A stretch of DNA of 17,185 nucleotides from contig JAVBQK010000146.1 in NCBI GenBank assembly GCA_031549105.1, positions 1 to 17,185 of the forward strand, written 5' to 3'. The notes under the pieces are model-generated. The model had not been told where the DNA came from. It saw only the letters and a list, made by a program, of their open reading frames with translations, and searched no databases. The DNA is from Avichristensenella sp031549105. GTDB taxonomy: Bacteria; Bacillota; Clostridia; Christensenellales; Aristaeellaceae. Position 1 is the first letter of the stretch. Each line of letters starts with the position of its first letter. Shown here one piece after another: positions 1 through 7,171 of the stretch. A program made the translations under genes and the position numbers.

Positions 1-6
1 GGGTCG

Positions 7-210
7 AAGGGAAACGCTGGGGGACGCCAAGGGGCTTTGCCCCTTGGCGTCCCCACTTAAGGGCTTTGACCTTAAGAATACCAACATTTCGCCTCACGGC
101 GGGATATCTTTCCTGGAAAAACATAACCCGCCCGCAGGCGAAACGTTGGGTTTCCAAAGGGCAAGGCCCTTGGGCAGGGTCTGGGACAGCGTCCCAGCGT
201 TCTCTTTCTT
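7..210 (-). repeat. Structured intergenic repeat, copy A (minus orientation)
   Basis: This is a composite of nested hairpins that matches copies B (11561-11752) and C (16998-17185). Modules on the plus strand: a perfect 15-bp stem (20-34 with 40-54, loop CTTTG); a 7-bp stem (56-62 with 70-76); a long central palindrome (arms about 81-103 and 127-149, 23-nt spacer); an imperfect CCAAAGGG/CCCTTGG hairpin (about 154-173); and CTGGGAC-AGC-GTCCCAG (181-197). The ends are inverted: GAGAACGCTGGG, read on the minus strand at the right end, faces GGAAACGCTGGG at the left end. It starts 13 nt past the stop of the histidine kinase and points the same way as that gene. It contains no coding gene; short open frames here are incidental. 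Confidence 0.8.
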
Positions 211-223
211 TTCGTCTGTGTCC

Positions 224-3200
224 CTACCTCTCCATCCACTTCTCCAACGTCGCGTACATCACGTTGGGGTCAATGGGCTTGGTGAGGTGGTCGTTCATGC
301 CGGCGTCGATGCTCTTTTCATGGTCGCCGCTCATGGCATGGGCGGACATGGCGATGATGGGGATACTGGCGAAGCGGCCGCCTAGCCGGCGAATGGTGCG
401 GGTGGCGGTAAGGCCATCCATGATGGGCATCTGAATGTCCATCAGGACGAGCGCGTAGTCATCTCGCTTCTGGATCATGTCCACGGCCTCCTGGCCGTTC
501 AGGGCAACATCCACGGTGTAGCCACCCATCTCCAGCAGCTCGCAGGCGATCATGCGGTTGATATCATTGTCCTCCACGAAGAGGACGCGGGCACCGGCGA
601 CGTGGGCGGTCCGGGGCTCTGCGGCTGTCTCGGCTTCGGGGAGAAGGCAGGTGACGGGCCCGTCCTCCTTGGGCAGGGTGAAACGGGCGGTGAAGAAGAA
701 AGTGGAGCCCTCGCCCAGGCGGCTTAAGACGCCGATGTCCCCGCCCATCATCGTCACCAAGTTCTTGCTGATGGCAAGGCCTAGGCCCGTGCCGCCGTAC
801 TTTCTGGTGATGGAGCTGTCGGCCTGGGTAAAGGCGGTGAACAGCCCTGCGGACTGCTCCTCGCTCATGCCAATGCCCGTGTCGGTGATGCTGAACTTAA
901 GCTTCACCGTATCGTCGGTGCGCGCGACTTCTTCGATGGCGAGACGAATGGAACCCTTCTCGGTGAACTTGATGGAGTTGCTGATGATGTTCATCAGAAC
1001 CTGCTTGAGGCGCAGGGAGTCGCCGCCCAGAGTCCGGGGCAGGTCCTTCGGAGCGTCCATGACAAAAAGGAGATCCTTCTCATCAATCTTTGGGGCAAAG
1101 ACATCCCGTACCTGGCGCAGCAGATCGGTAAGGTCAAAGGCGGCGCACTCCATCTCCAGCTTGCCCGCCTCAATCTTGGAAAAGTCCAGAATATCATTGA
1201 TGATGCGCAGCAGCGCCTGCGCGGACTGCTGGGTCTTGTCCAGGTAATTGCGCTGCTTTTCGGTGACGTCCGTGGCCAGGACCAGGTGCAGCATGCCGAG
1301 GATGCCGTTCATAGGCGTTCTGATCTCGTGGCTCATGTTGGCGAGGAACTCCGACTTGGCACGGGTGCTTTCCTCGGCCATGTCGCGGGCCGTGCGCAGG
1401 TCCTGCTCCACCTTGTGCATCTCGGACAGCATGGCTTTCAGCTCCCGGAGGTCCCTGGTGTATCCGGCCACAATGTACCCATCCCGGTACTTCACCCGTA
1501 CAAGGGTGATTTCCGAGGGAATGGGTTCGCCGCTGAGCTTTTGGTGCATCCATTCAAACCGGCAGTAGCCATCCCGGAACGCTATGGTGATGTTTTCCAG
1601 CGCCATTTCCGAGGAAGGCCGGCCGCAGGGCTGCAGCTCGGGCGAAAGCTGGTAGAAACGGTCCAGATACTCCTGCTTGCTGGACAGTTCAAAGAGCTTG
1701 ACGGCCTCCTGGTTGCAGTCGATGTTATTAAAGTTGGTATCCCACAGGTTGCAGCACAGGGGAGTGGCGTCCAGCATCAGCTGGGTACGCTCATCCGCCT
1801 CGCGCATCTTGGCCATCGTGGCCCGCAGTTCCCGCAGGTCCCGGGTGTACCCGGCTACGATGAACCCGTCCCGATACTTGACCCGGACAAGCGTGATCTC
1901 AGACGGGATGGGCTCGCCGTCGAGCTTTTGGTGCATCCACTCAAACCGGCAGTAGCCATCCCGGAACGCCGTGGTGATATTCCCGAGCGCCATCTCCGAG
2001 GAAGCCCGGCCACCCGGCTGGTACTCCGGCGAAAGCTCAAAGAACCGCTCCAGGTACTCCTGCTTGCTCGACAGCTCGAAGAGCTTGACGGCCTCCTGGT
2101 TGCAGTCAATGTTGTTGAAATTTGTATCCCACAGGTTGCAGCACAGAGGAGTGGCGTCCAGCATCAGCTGGGTGCGCTCGTCCGCCTCGCGCATCTTGGC
2201 CGTGGTGGCCTTCAGCTCCCGTAGGTCACGGGTATAGCCCACCACGATGAACCCTTCCCGGTACTTTACCCGAACCAGCGTGATCTCCGCGGGGATGGGT
2301 TCGCCGTTGAGTTTCTGATGCATCCACTCAAACTGACAGTATCCGTCCCGGAACGCCGTGGTGATGTTCTCCAGCGCCATCTCGGAGGAAGTCCGGCCAC
2401 CAGGCTGGTATTCCGGCGAAAGCTCGAAGAAGCGCTCCAGGTACTCCTGTTTATCCTTCAGTTCAAAAAGCTTGACGGCCTCCTGGTTGCAGTCAATGTT
2501 TTGGAAATCTTTGTCCCAGAAGTTGGCGCACAGAGGTGTGGCATCCAGCATGATCTGAGTGCGTTCGTCCGCTTCGCGCATCTTGGCCATCGTGGCCTTC
2601 AGTTCCCGCAGGTCCCGGGTATAGCCCATGACGATATCCTCGTCCTTGTAGCGGGCGCGGGTTAAGGATATCTCCGCGGGAATAGGTTCACCGCTTGGCT
2701 TTTGATGCATCCATTCAAACTTGCAGTAGCCCGTTTCAAACGCCTTCTTGACATAGGCCAGCGCCAGGTCCCCGGAGCGCTCCCCGCCCGGCTGAAACTC
2801 GGGCGAAAGCTCTTGAAACCGCTCCAAATACTCGGCCTTGTTGTTCAAATCGAAGAGCTTGACAGCCTCCTGGCTGCAGTCAATGTTCTGGTAGGATTGA
2901 TTCCAGAAGTTGGCGCACAGGGGGGTGGTGTCCAGCATGATCTGGGTGCGTTCATTGGCCTCCCGCATGGAGTCCATCGTGGCCTTTAGCTCGCGAAGGT
3001 CCCTTGTATAGGCCGCTACCAGCCGCTCGCTTGCCACGGTCATAGGGGTGAGGGTAACTTCCGCCGGAATTTCCCCGCCGGACAGATCGCGGTGCATCCA
3101 CTCAAACCGGCAGGACTTGCCGGTAAATGCCTCCAGCAGATGTTCCCGGTACGCTTCGCCGGAATTTTTTCCATCCGGTTGCACGGGGGGCGAGAGGACC

Positions 3201-3373
3201 GCGAAGTTCGCCTCGTATGCTGCCGGGTTCGGCAGGCCAAATAGTTCTGCCGTCTCCTGATTGACGCAGACCACCTTTCCCGCCGCATTCCAGCACGCAC
3301 TGGATAGCGGCAGGCTCTCCAGCATCAGCATGGCCAGTTCGCCCTGGATGCTCTCGCCTTGCGCCGTGTTCAT
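224..3373 (-). CDS. Soluble hybrid sensor histidine kinase/response regulator with five tandem PAS repeats
   Basis: Predicted cytoplasmic phosphorelay sensor of 1049 residues; no membrane segment or signal peptide is visible. Domains in order: five PAS-like repeats (about 17-145, 146-274, 275-403, 404-532, 533-655), each with a PLC..(F/L)W motif, a QEAVKLF-like helix and an FEWMH strand; a short coil; a HisKA domain with SHEIRTP (phospho-acceptor His682); an HATPase domain with N-box NIISNSIKF (about 797), DTGIGMS and GGTGLGLAIS (about 858-868); and a C-terminal receiver with VEDND, phospho-acceptor Asp979 in LMDIQMP, and LTKP. There is no Hpt domain, so a separate phosphotransfer partner or output regulator is expected. 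The start at 3373 is preferred over 3394 because AGGGGG (3381-3386) lies 7 nt upstream of it. The ligand is unknown. The gene is monocistronic with its own promoter. Confidence 0.95.
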   Translation of the reverse strand: MNTAQGESIQGELAMLMLESLPLSSACWNAAGKVVCVNQETAELFGLPNPAAYEANFAVLSPPVQPDGKNSGEAYREHLLEAFTGKSCRFEWMHRDLSGGEIPAEVTLTPMTVASERLVAAYTRDLRELKATMDSMREANERTQIMLDTTPLCANFWNQSYQNIDCSQEAVKLFDLNNKAEYLERFQELSPEFQPGGERSGDLALAYVKKAFETGYCKFEWMHQKPSGEPIPAEISLTRARYKDEDIVMGYTRDLRELKATMAKMREADERTQIMLDATPLCANFWDKDFQNIDCNQEAVKLFELKDKQEYLERFFELSPEYQPGGRTSSEMALENITTAFRDGYCQFEWMHQKLNGEPIPAEITLVRVKYREGFIVVGYTRDLRELKATTAKMREADERTQLMLDATPLCCNLWDTNFNNIDCNQEAVKLFELSSKQEYLERFFELSPEYQPGGRASSEMALGNITTAFRDGYCRFEWMHQKLDGEPIPSEITLVRVKYRDGFIVAGYTRDLRELRATMAKMREADERTQLMLDATPLCCNLWDTNFNNIDCNQEAVKLFELSSKQEYLDRFYQLSPELQPCGRPSSEMALENITIAFRDGYCRFEWMHQKLSGEPIPSEITLVRVKYRDGYIVAGYTRDLRELKAMLSEMHKVEQDLRTARDMAEESTRAKSEFLANMSHEIRTPMNGILGMLHLVLATDVTEKQRNYLDKTQQSAQALLRIINDILDFSKIEAGKLEMECAAFDLTDLLRQVRDVFAPKIDEKDLLFVMDAPKDLPRTLGGDSLRLKQVLMNIISNSIKFTEKGSIRLAIEEVARTDDTVKLKFSITDTGIGMSEEQSAGLFTAFTQADSSITRKYGGTGLGLAISKNLVTMMGGDIGVLSRLGEGSTFFFTARFTLPKEDGPVTCLLPEAETAAEPRTAHVAGARVLFVEDNDINRMIACELLEMGGYTVDVALNGQEAVDMIQKRDDYALVLMDIQMPIMDGLTATRTIRRLGGRFASIPIIAMSAHAMSGDHEKSIDAGMNDHLTKPIDPNVMYATLEKWMER
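1391..3325 (-). repeat. Five in-frame tandem PAS-coding repeats, exact 387-bp period
   Basis: Equivalent codons recur every 387 bp. The QE codons of the QEAVKLF helix (QETAELF in repeat 1) fall at regular 387-bp steps down the gene, giving units 3325-2939, 2938-2552, 2551-2165, 2164-1778 and 1777-1391. Repeat 1 (N-terminal) is the most diverged. Repeats 4 and 5 are nearly identical over their first third. Confidence 0.93.
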
Positions 3374-3439
3374 CCCATTTCCCCCTATAGCCATTAAAGA
3401 TCAATTTCAAGCGGCATCATGCCGCGAAAAGTAGGATAT

Positions 3440-3468
3440 ATTGTACCACGAAAGATGATAATGAACAA
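3440..3468 (-). promoter_or_regulatory. Sigma-A promoter of the hybrid histidine kinase
   Basis: Read on the minus strand: TTGTTC (3468-3463), 17-nt spacer, TACAAT (3445-3440), with a TGG just before the -10 that fits an extended -10 element. The predicted leader of about 60 nt contains the small hairpin GCGGCA-TGA-TGCCGC (3425-3411). The spacing and the -10 are good; the -35 matches only partly. Confidence 0.65.
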
Positions 3469-3477
3469 CATCGAGGT

Positions 3478-3512
3478 AAAAAGAGCGCTGAAGACCGCAT
3501 GGTCCCCAGCGC
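3478..3512 (-). terminator. Intrinsic terminator of guaB
   Basis: On the minus strand, GCGCTGGGGACC (3512-3501) pairs over all 12 positions, including two G-U pairs, with GGTCTTCAGCGC (3496-3485) around an ATGC loop, followed by TCTTTTT (3484-3478). It begins 17 nt after the guaB stop codon and separates guaB from the kinase gene. Confidence 0.9.
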
Positions 3513-3528
3513 GTACGTTGCAGCCTGT

Positions 3529-4992
3529 TTACTCCCCAGTCTGCCGCGAGTAATTCGGTGCTTCCTTGGTGATGTAGATGTCGTGCGGGTGGCTCTCGGT
3601 CAGGCCCGCGCCGGTGATGCGCATGAACTCGCCGTCCTGGCAGAGCGCCTCAATGGTGGGCGTGCCGCAGTAGCCCATGCCCGCGCGCAGCCCGCCGGCC
3701 AGCTGGAAGATCGTATCGGCCAGCGGTCCCTTGTACGGCACACGGCCCTCGACACCCTCGGGCACCAGTTTCTTGGCATCCTCCTGGAAGTAGCGGTCCT
3801 TGCTGCCCTCGGCCATCGCGCCCATGGAACCCATGCCGCGGTAGACCTTGAACGAGCGGCCCTGGTAGATTTCCATCGCCCCGGGGCTTTCGTCTGTGCC
3901 GGCGAGCAGGCTGCCCAGCATCACAGCGCGCGCGCCCGCGGCAATCGCCTTGACCACATCGCCCGAGTACTTGATACCGCCGTCCGCGATGACGTGCACA
4001 CCGTGCTTCTCCGCTTCCTCCGCGCAGTCGGCAATGGCGGTGATCTGCGGCACGCCGATGCCCGCGACCACGCGCGTGGTGCAGATGGATCCCGGGCCGA
4101 TACCGACCTTGACGCAATCCGCGCCCGCGTGACTCAGGTCGCGCGCCGCGTCCTTGGTGGCGATGTTGCCGCCGATGACGGGCAGCTCGGGGTAGGCGTT
4201 CTTAATCGTTTCAACAATATGCAGCACGCCAGAGGAATGGCCGTGCGCCGTGTCGATGGCAATGAGGTCCACTTTCGCGGCGATGAGTGCGGCGACGCGC
4301 TCCGGCGTATCCTTGGCAATGCCTACTGCCGCGCCGCAGAGCAGCCGGCCGTTTGCATCCTTGGCGCTGTTGGGGTATTTGGTTGCTTTTTCGATGTCTT
4401 TGATGGTGATCAGCCCGCGCAGAAAATAGTTTTCATCAACGATGGGCAGCTTTTCGATGCGGTGCTGGGCCAGGATGCGCTTGGCGCCCTCCAGGTCAGT
4501 GCCGACAGGGGCGGTCACCAGGTTCTTGCTGGTCATCACATCGCCGATGGGACGGGTATAATCGGTCTCAAAGCGCAGGTCGCGGTTGGTCAGGATGCCG
4601 ACAAGCTTTCCCTCGCGCGTGATGGGCACGCCCGAGATGCGGTAGCGGGACATCAGCTCCAGCGCGTCGGATACCAGATGGTCAGGGGAGAGGGAGAAGG
4701 GATCGGTGATGACGCCGTGCTCGCTTCGCTTGACCTTGTCCACCTGCGAAGCCTGTGCCTCAATGGACATGTTCTTGTGAATGATGCCAACGCCGCCTTC
4801 GCGCGCCATGGCGATTGCCAGCCGCGCGTCGGTTACCGTGTCCATTGCCGCGCTCATCAGCGGCAGGTTCAGCTTGATGCCGGGCATGAGCTGCACCGAG
4901 AGATCCACATCCTTGGGCAGTACGTCGCTTCTGTGCGGTACGAGGAGAACATCGTCAAACGTCAGGCCTTCCCGGACAGTGGACTGTAGCAT
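3529..4992 (-). CDS. guaB: Inosine-5'-monophosphate dehydrogenase
   Basis: Oxidises IMP to XMP with NAD+, the committed step of guanine nucleotide synthesis, in the cytosol. At 487 residues it has the normal length of a bacterial IMPDH. Visible hallmarks: N-terminal LTFDDVLLVP; a two-CBS regulatory module at about 95-205 (RISGVPI and RIEKLPIVD); the K+ and catalytic loop GIGPGSICTT with catalytic Cys304; the IMP-binding ADGGIKYSGD (about 336-345); and the flap Arg400-Tyr401 pair in SKDRYFQ. The start is set by AAGGAG (5006-5001), 8 nt upstream. It has its own consensus promoter and a strong terminator, so it is a single-gene unit. A perfect palindrome over the predicted transcription start may be an operator. 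I did not recognise a purine riboswitch in the leader of about 30 nt, which is too short for one. Confidence 0.98.
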   Translation of the reverse strand: MLQSTVREGLTFDDVLLVPHRSDVLPKDVDLSVQLMPGIKLNLPLMSAAMDTVTDARLAIAMAREGGVGIIHKNMSIEAQASQVDKVKRSEHGVITDPFSLSPDHLVSDALELMSRYRISGVPITREGKLVGILTNRDLRFETDYTRPIGDVMTSKNLVTAPVGTDLEGAKRILAQHRIEKLPIVDENYFLRGLITIKDIEKATKYPNSAKDANGRLLCGAAVGIAKDTPERVAALIAAKVDLIAIDTAHGHSSGVLHIVETIKNAYPELPVIGGNIATKDAARDLSHAGADCVKVGIGPGSICTTRVVAGIGVPQITAIADCAEEAEKHGVHVIADGGIKYSGDVVKAIAAGARAVMLGSLLAGTDESPGAMEIYQGRSFKVYRGMGSMGAMAEGSKDRYFQEDAKKLVPEGVEGRVPYKGPLADTIFQLAGGLRAGMGYCGTPTIEALCQDGEFMRITGAGLTESHPHDIYITKEAPNYSRQTGE

Positions 4993-5008
4993 TGGCAGCG
5001 CTCCTTGT

Positions 5009-5024
5009 CAAAAATATATTTTTG
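5009..5024. promoter_or_regulatory. Perfect 16-bp AT-rich palindrome over the guaB transcription start
   Basis: CAAAAATATATTTTTG is its own reverse complement. It lies 3 nt downstream of the guaB -10 hexamer, so it should cover the transcription start at about 5020. That is a classic position for a repressor operator. Its AT-richness stands out in GC-rich surroundings. No repressor is identified. Confidence 0.5.
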
Positions 5025-5026
5025 CG

Positions 5027-5055
5027 ATTTTAGCAAACGCGCGGAGGAATGTCAA
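5027..5055 (-). promoter_or_regulatory. Sigma-A promoter of guaB
   Basis: On the minus strand: TTGACA (5055-5050, perfect), 17-nt spacer, TAAAAT (5032-5027, one mismatch). The -35 lies only 22 nt after the stop codon of the upstream 123-residue gene. The 12-nt GC palindrome at 5066-5077 between them might slow transcription coming from upstream. Confidence 0.88.
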
Positions 5056-5077
5056 GGAAGAAATTGCGGCGCGCCGC

Positions 5078-5449
5078 TTACGCGTTCTCCGTCACCAGCC
5101 GCTCGATCTCCTCGGCGATCGCTTTCATCACCGGCGCGTTGGACCCACCCTCGATGTTGAGCAGCGATCCCCAGCCATCGGTCAGCGTGTCGATGGCCAT
5201 GCTCTTGAGCAGCCCCTTGCCGGTCGACTTGAACTGCGAGATGGATATGCTCTTTTTCGTCACACCCACCGCGTTGTAAAAACCGCCCGCGCCGGGCAGG
5301 TTGATGGTCTTCATGCCCAGCACTTTTTTCAGCTCCGGCTTCACCCCGCCAAAGTTGCCCTTGTCGGTCATCAGCTCGAAAAGCTCGTCCGCAGTGAACG
5401 GGCGGGAAGTGGGGATGGTCCACACCTCTCCATTAAAGTTTGCGTTCAT
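5078..5449 (-). CDS. Conserved-looking small protein of unknown function (123 residues)
   Basis: I do not recognise a family. The predicted protein is soluble, with no signal peptide, no membrane segment and no cysteine. It starts with a hydrophilic strand-like stretch (NGEVWTIPTSRPFTADELFELM) split here only by reading convenience, has a central glycine-rich LPGAGGFYNAVGV (about 51-63), a basic SQFKSTGKGLLKSM segment (71-84), and an acidic amphipathic C-terminal helix (about 106-121). The start at 5449 is supported by GGAGG (5462-5458) 8 nt upstream; a longer frame exists, but its extra N-terminus overlaps araB. It lies 58 bp after araB on the same strand, with no terminator between them, so it may be co-transcribed with the dipeptidase and kinase. 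Confidence 0.8.
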   Translation of the reverse strand: MNANFNGEVWTIPTSRPFTADELFELMTDKGNFGGVKPELKKVLGMKTINLPGAGGFYNAVGVTKKSISISQFKSTGKGLLKSMAIDTLTDGWGSLLNIEGGSNAPVMKAIAEEIERLVTENA

Positions 5450-5507
5450 TGTCACTGCCTCCATAGCATTTGGTTTCAGGTTGTCCCACATGGTGCTGGC
5501 TATGCGG

Positions 5508-7169
5508 TTAGGCCTCCATTTTAATGCGCTTGAGCGTCTTGAGCGCGTTGTCCCCACCCCGGCCGAACAGGTCGTGCAGGCGGCGGTACTCGGCGAAAAG
5601 CTTGTCATACACATCGGCGCTCGCTGTGTCGGGCGTGTAGACGATGTCCTTGACGCCGCCCATTTCCTTCGCGGCGGTCTCAATGGCGTCATACCCGCCG
5701 TGCGCCGCGCCTGCCGCAACCGCACCGAACATTGCGCTGCCCAGCGCCGGCGACTGCGCGGAGCGGGCAATGCGGATTTCGCGCCGCGTCACATCGGCGT
5801 AGATCTGCATCATCATCGGGTTCTTCTCGGCAATGCCGCCGCACGCGTACAGTTCGTCGATCGCCACGCCGTTTTCCACGAACGTATCGACGATCATCCG
5901 GGTGCCGTAGGCGGTGGCCTCCACCAGCGCGCGGTACATCTCCTCGGGCTTGGTTTGCAGCGTCATGCCCATCATCACGCCGGTGAGGTTGGCGTCCACC
6001 AGCACCGAGCGGTTTCCGTTCCACCAATCCAGTGCGAGCAGCCCGCTCTCTCCGGGGCGCAGCTTTTCGGCTTTCTCGGTCAGCAGCTGCTGGATGTGAA
6101 GGCCCTTTTCACGGGCTTCGATCTCGTAGGCCTCCGGCACGCAGTTTTCGGTGAACCAGGCGAAGTGGTCGCCCACGCAGCTCTGCCCGGCCTCAAACCC
6201 CATGAAGCCCGGGATCACGCCATCCTCCACGACACCACACATGCCCGGCACGATCTTCTCCTCCGCGCCCAACAAAATGTGACAGGTGGACGTGCCCATG
6301 ATCATCAGCAGCTTGCCCGGTTCGACAATGCCCACCGCAGGCAGCGACACATGTGCATCCACGTTGGCCACAGCAACCGCCGCGCCCACCGGCAGGCCGG
6401 TCAGCCGTGACGCCGCCTCGGTGATCTCCCCGGCCTTCGCGCCGATGGGGTAGATATCGGTGGATAGCTTTTCTTCCATTACATTCTCCAGGCGCGGGTC
6501 CAGCGCCCTGAAGAAATCCCTGGACGGATAGCCCGCCCGCTTGGACCACATCCCTTTGTACCCGGCGGTGCAGGCATTGCGCGCCTCGCGGCCGCACAGC
6601 TGCCAGATTACCCAGTCCGCCGCCTCAATGAACCGGTCCGCTGCGTCGTACACGTCCGGCGCTTCCTCCAGCGTCTGCCAGATCTTCGGCACGGCCCACT
6701 CGGAGGAAATCTTGCCGCCATAGCGCGCGAGAAACGCCTCACCTCTGGCCTCGGCAATCGCGTTCAGCCGGTCTGCCTGGCCTTGCGCGGCGTGGTGCTT
6801 CCATAGCTTGATGTACGCGTGCGGGGTGCTCTTATACTCCGGCAGGAAGCACAGCGGCGTCCCGTCAGCCTTGACGGGCAGCAGCGTGCAGGCGGTGAAG
6901 TCGATGCCCACGCCGATGACATCGGCCGGGTCGATGCCGCTCTGCTTCATCGCCTGCGGGATGGTCTCCGCCAGACAGTCCAAATAATCCTGTGGGTGCT
7001 GCAGCGCCCAGTCCACGCCCAGGCGCGTTCCGTCCGGCAGGGTCTCGTCCATCACCGCGTGCGGGTATTCCATGGTCGCGGTGCCCAGCTCCCGGCCGGT
7101 GCCGACCTCCACAACCAGCGCCCTGGCCGAGAGCGAGCCGAAGTCCACGCCCACTACATACTTCGCCAT
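5508..7169 (-). CDS. araB: Ribulokinase (FGGY carbohydrate kinase family)
   Basis: Phosphorylates L-ribulose to L-ribulose 5-phosphate using ATP in L-arabinose catabolism. The 553-residue length is right for AraB, and the sequence closely follows what I know of Bacillus AraB along its whole length: GVDFGSLSARAL at the N-terminus, DWALQHPQDYL (53-63), GIDFTACTLLPV (88-99), GGKISSEW (151-158), NVDAHVSLPAVG with the probable catalytic base Asp271, MGTSTCHILLG (291-301), GESGLLALDWWNGNRS and the C-terminal GGIAEKNPMMMQIYADV nucleotide region. GAGGAGG (7183-7177) lies 7 nt upstream, inside the dipeptidase gene, whose stop is only 2 nt away, so translation is probably coupled. No araA, araD or arabinose transporter is present in the window. 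No defect is seen. Confidence 0.96.
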   Translation of the reverse strand: MAKYVVGVDFGSLSARALVVEVGTGRELGTATMEYPHAVMDETLPDGTRLGVDWALQHPQDYLDCLAETIPQAMKQSGIDPADVIGVGIDFTACTLLPVKADGTPLCFLPEYKSTPHAYIKLWKHHAAQGQADRLNAIAEARGEAFLARYGGKISSEWAVPKIWQTLEEAPDVYDAADRFIEAADWVIWQLCGREARNACTAGYKGMWSKRAGYPSRDFFRALDPRLENVMEEKLSTDIYPIGAKAGEITEAASRLTGLPVGAAVAVANVDAHVSLPAVGIVEPGKLLMIMGTSTCHILLGAEEKIVPGMCGVVEDGVIPGFMGFEAGQSCVGDHFAWFTENCVPEAYEIEAREKGLHIQQLLTEKAEKLRPGESGLLALDWWNGNRSVLVDANLTGVMMGMTLQTKPEEMYRALVEATAYGTRMIVDTFVENGVAIDELYACGGIAEKNPMMMQIYADVTRREIRIARSAQSPALGSAMFGAVAAGAAHGGYDAIETAAKEMGGVKDIVYTPDTASADVYDKLFAEYRRLHDLFGRGGDNALKTLKRIKMEA

Positions 7170-7171
7170 CG

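Noticed and set aside
44..434. Short plus-strand frames through repeat copy A and the end of the kinase gene
   Set aside because: They overlap structured repeat DNA and are antisense to the receiver domain; no start signals.
1391..3325. The 387-bp period as a CRISPR-like or satellite array
   Set aside because: It is in frame, encodes PAS domains throughout and has no spacers.
3499..4989. 496-residue plus-strand frame opposite guaB
   Set aside because: Mirror of guaB, with the same compositional signature; guaB itself is unmistakable.
4993..5026. Purine riboswitch in the guaB leader
   Set aside because: The predicted leader is only about 30 nt and holds just the palindrome and ribosome binding site.
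5066..5077. GCGGCGCGCCGC palindrome after the 123-residue gene as a terminator
   Set aside because: Stem too short and no U-tract follows; at most it may slow polymerase before the guaB promoter.
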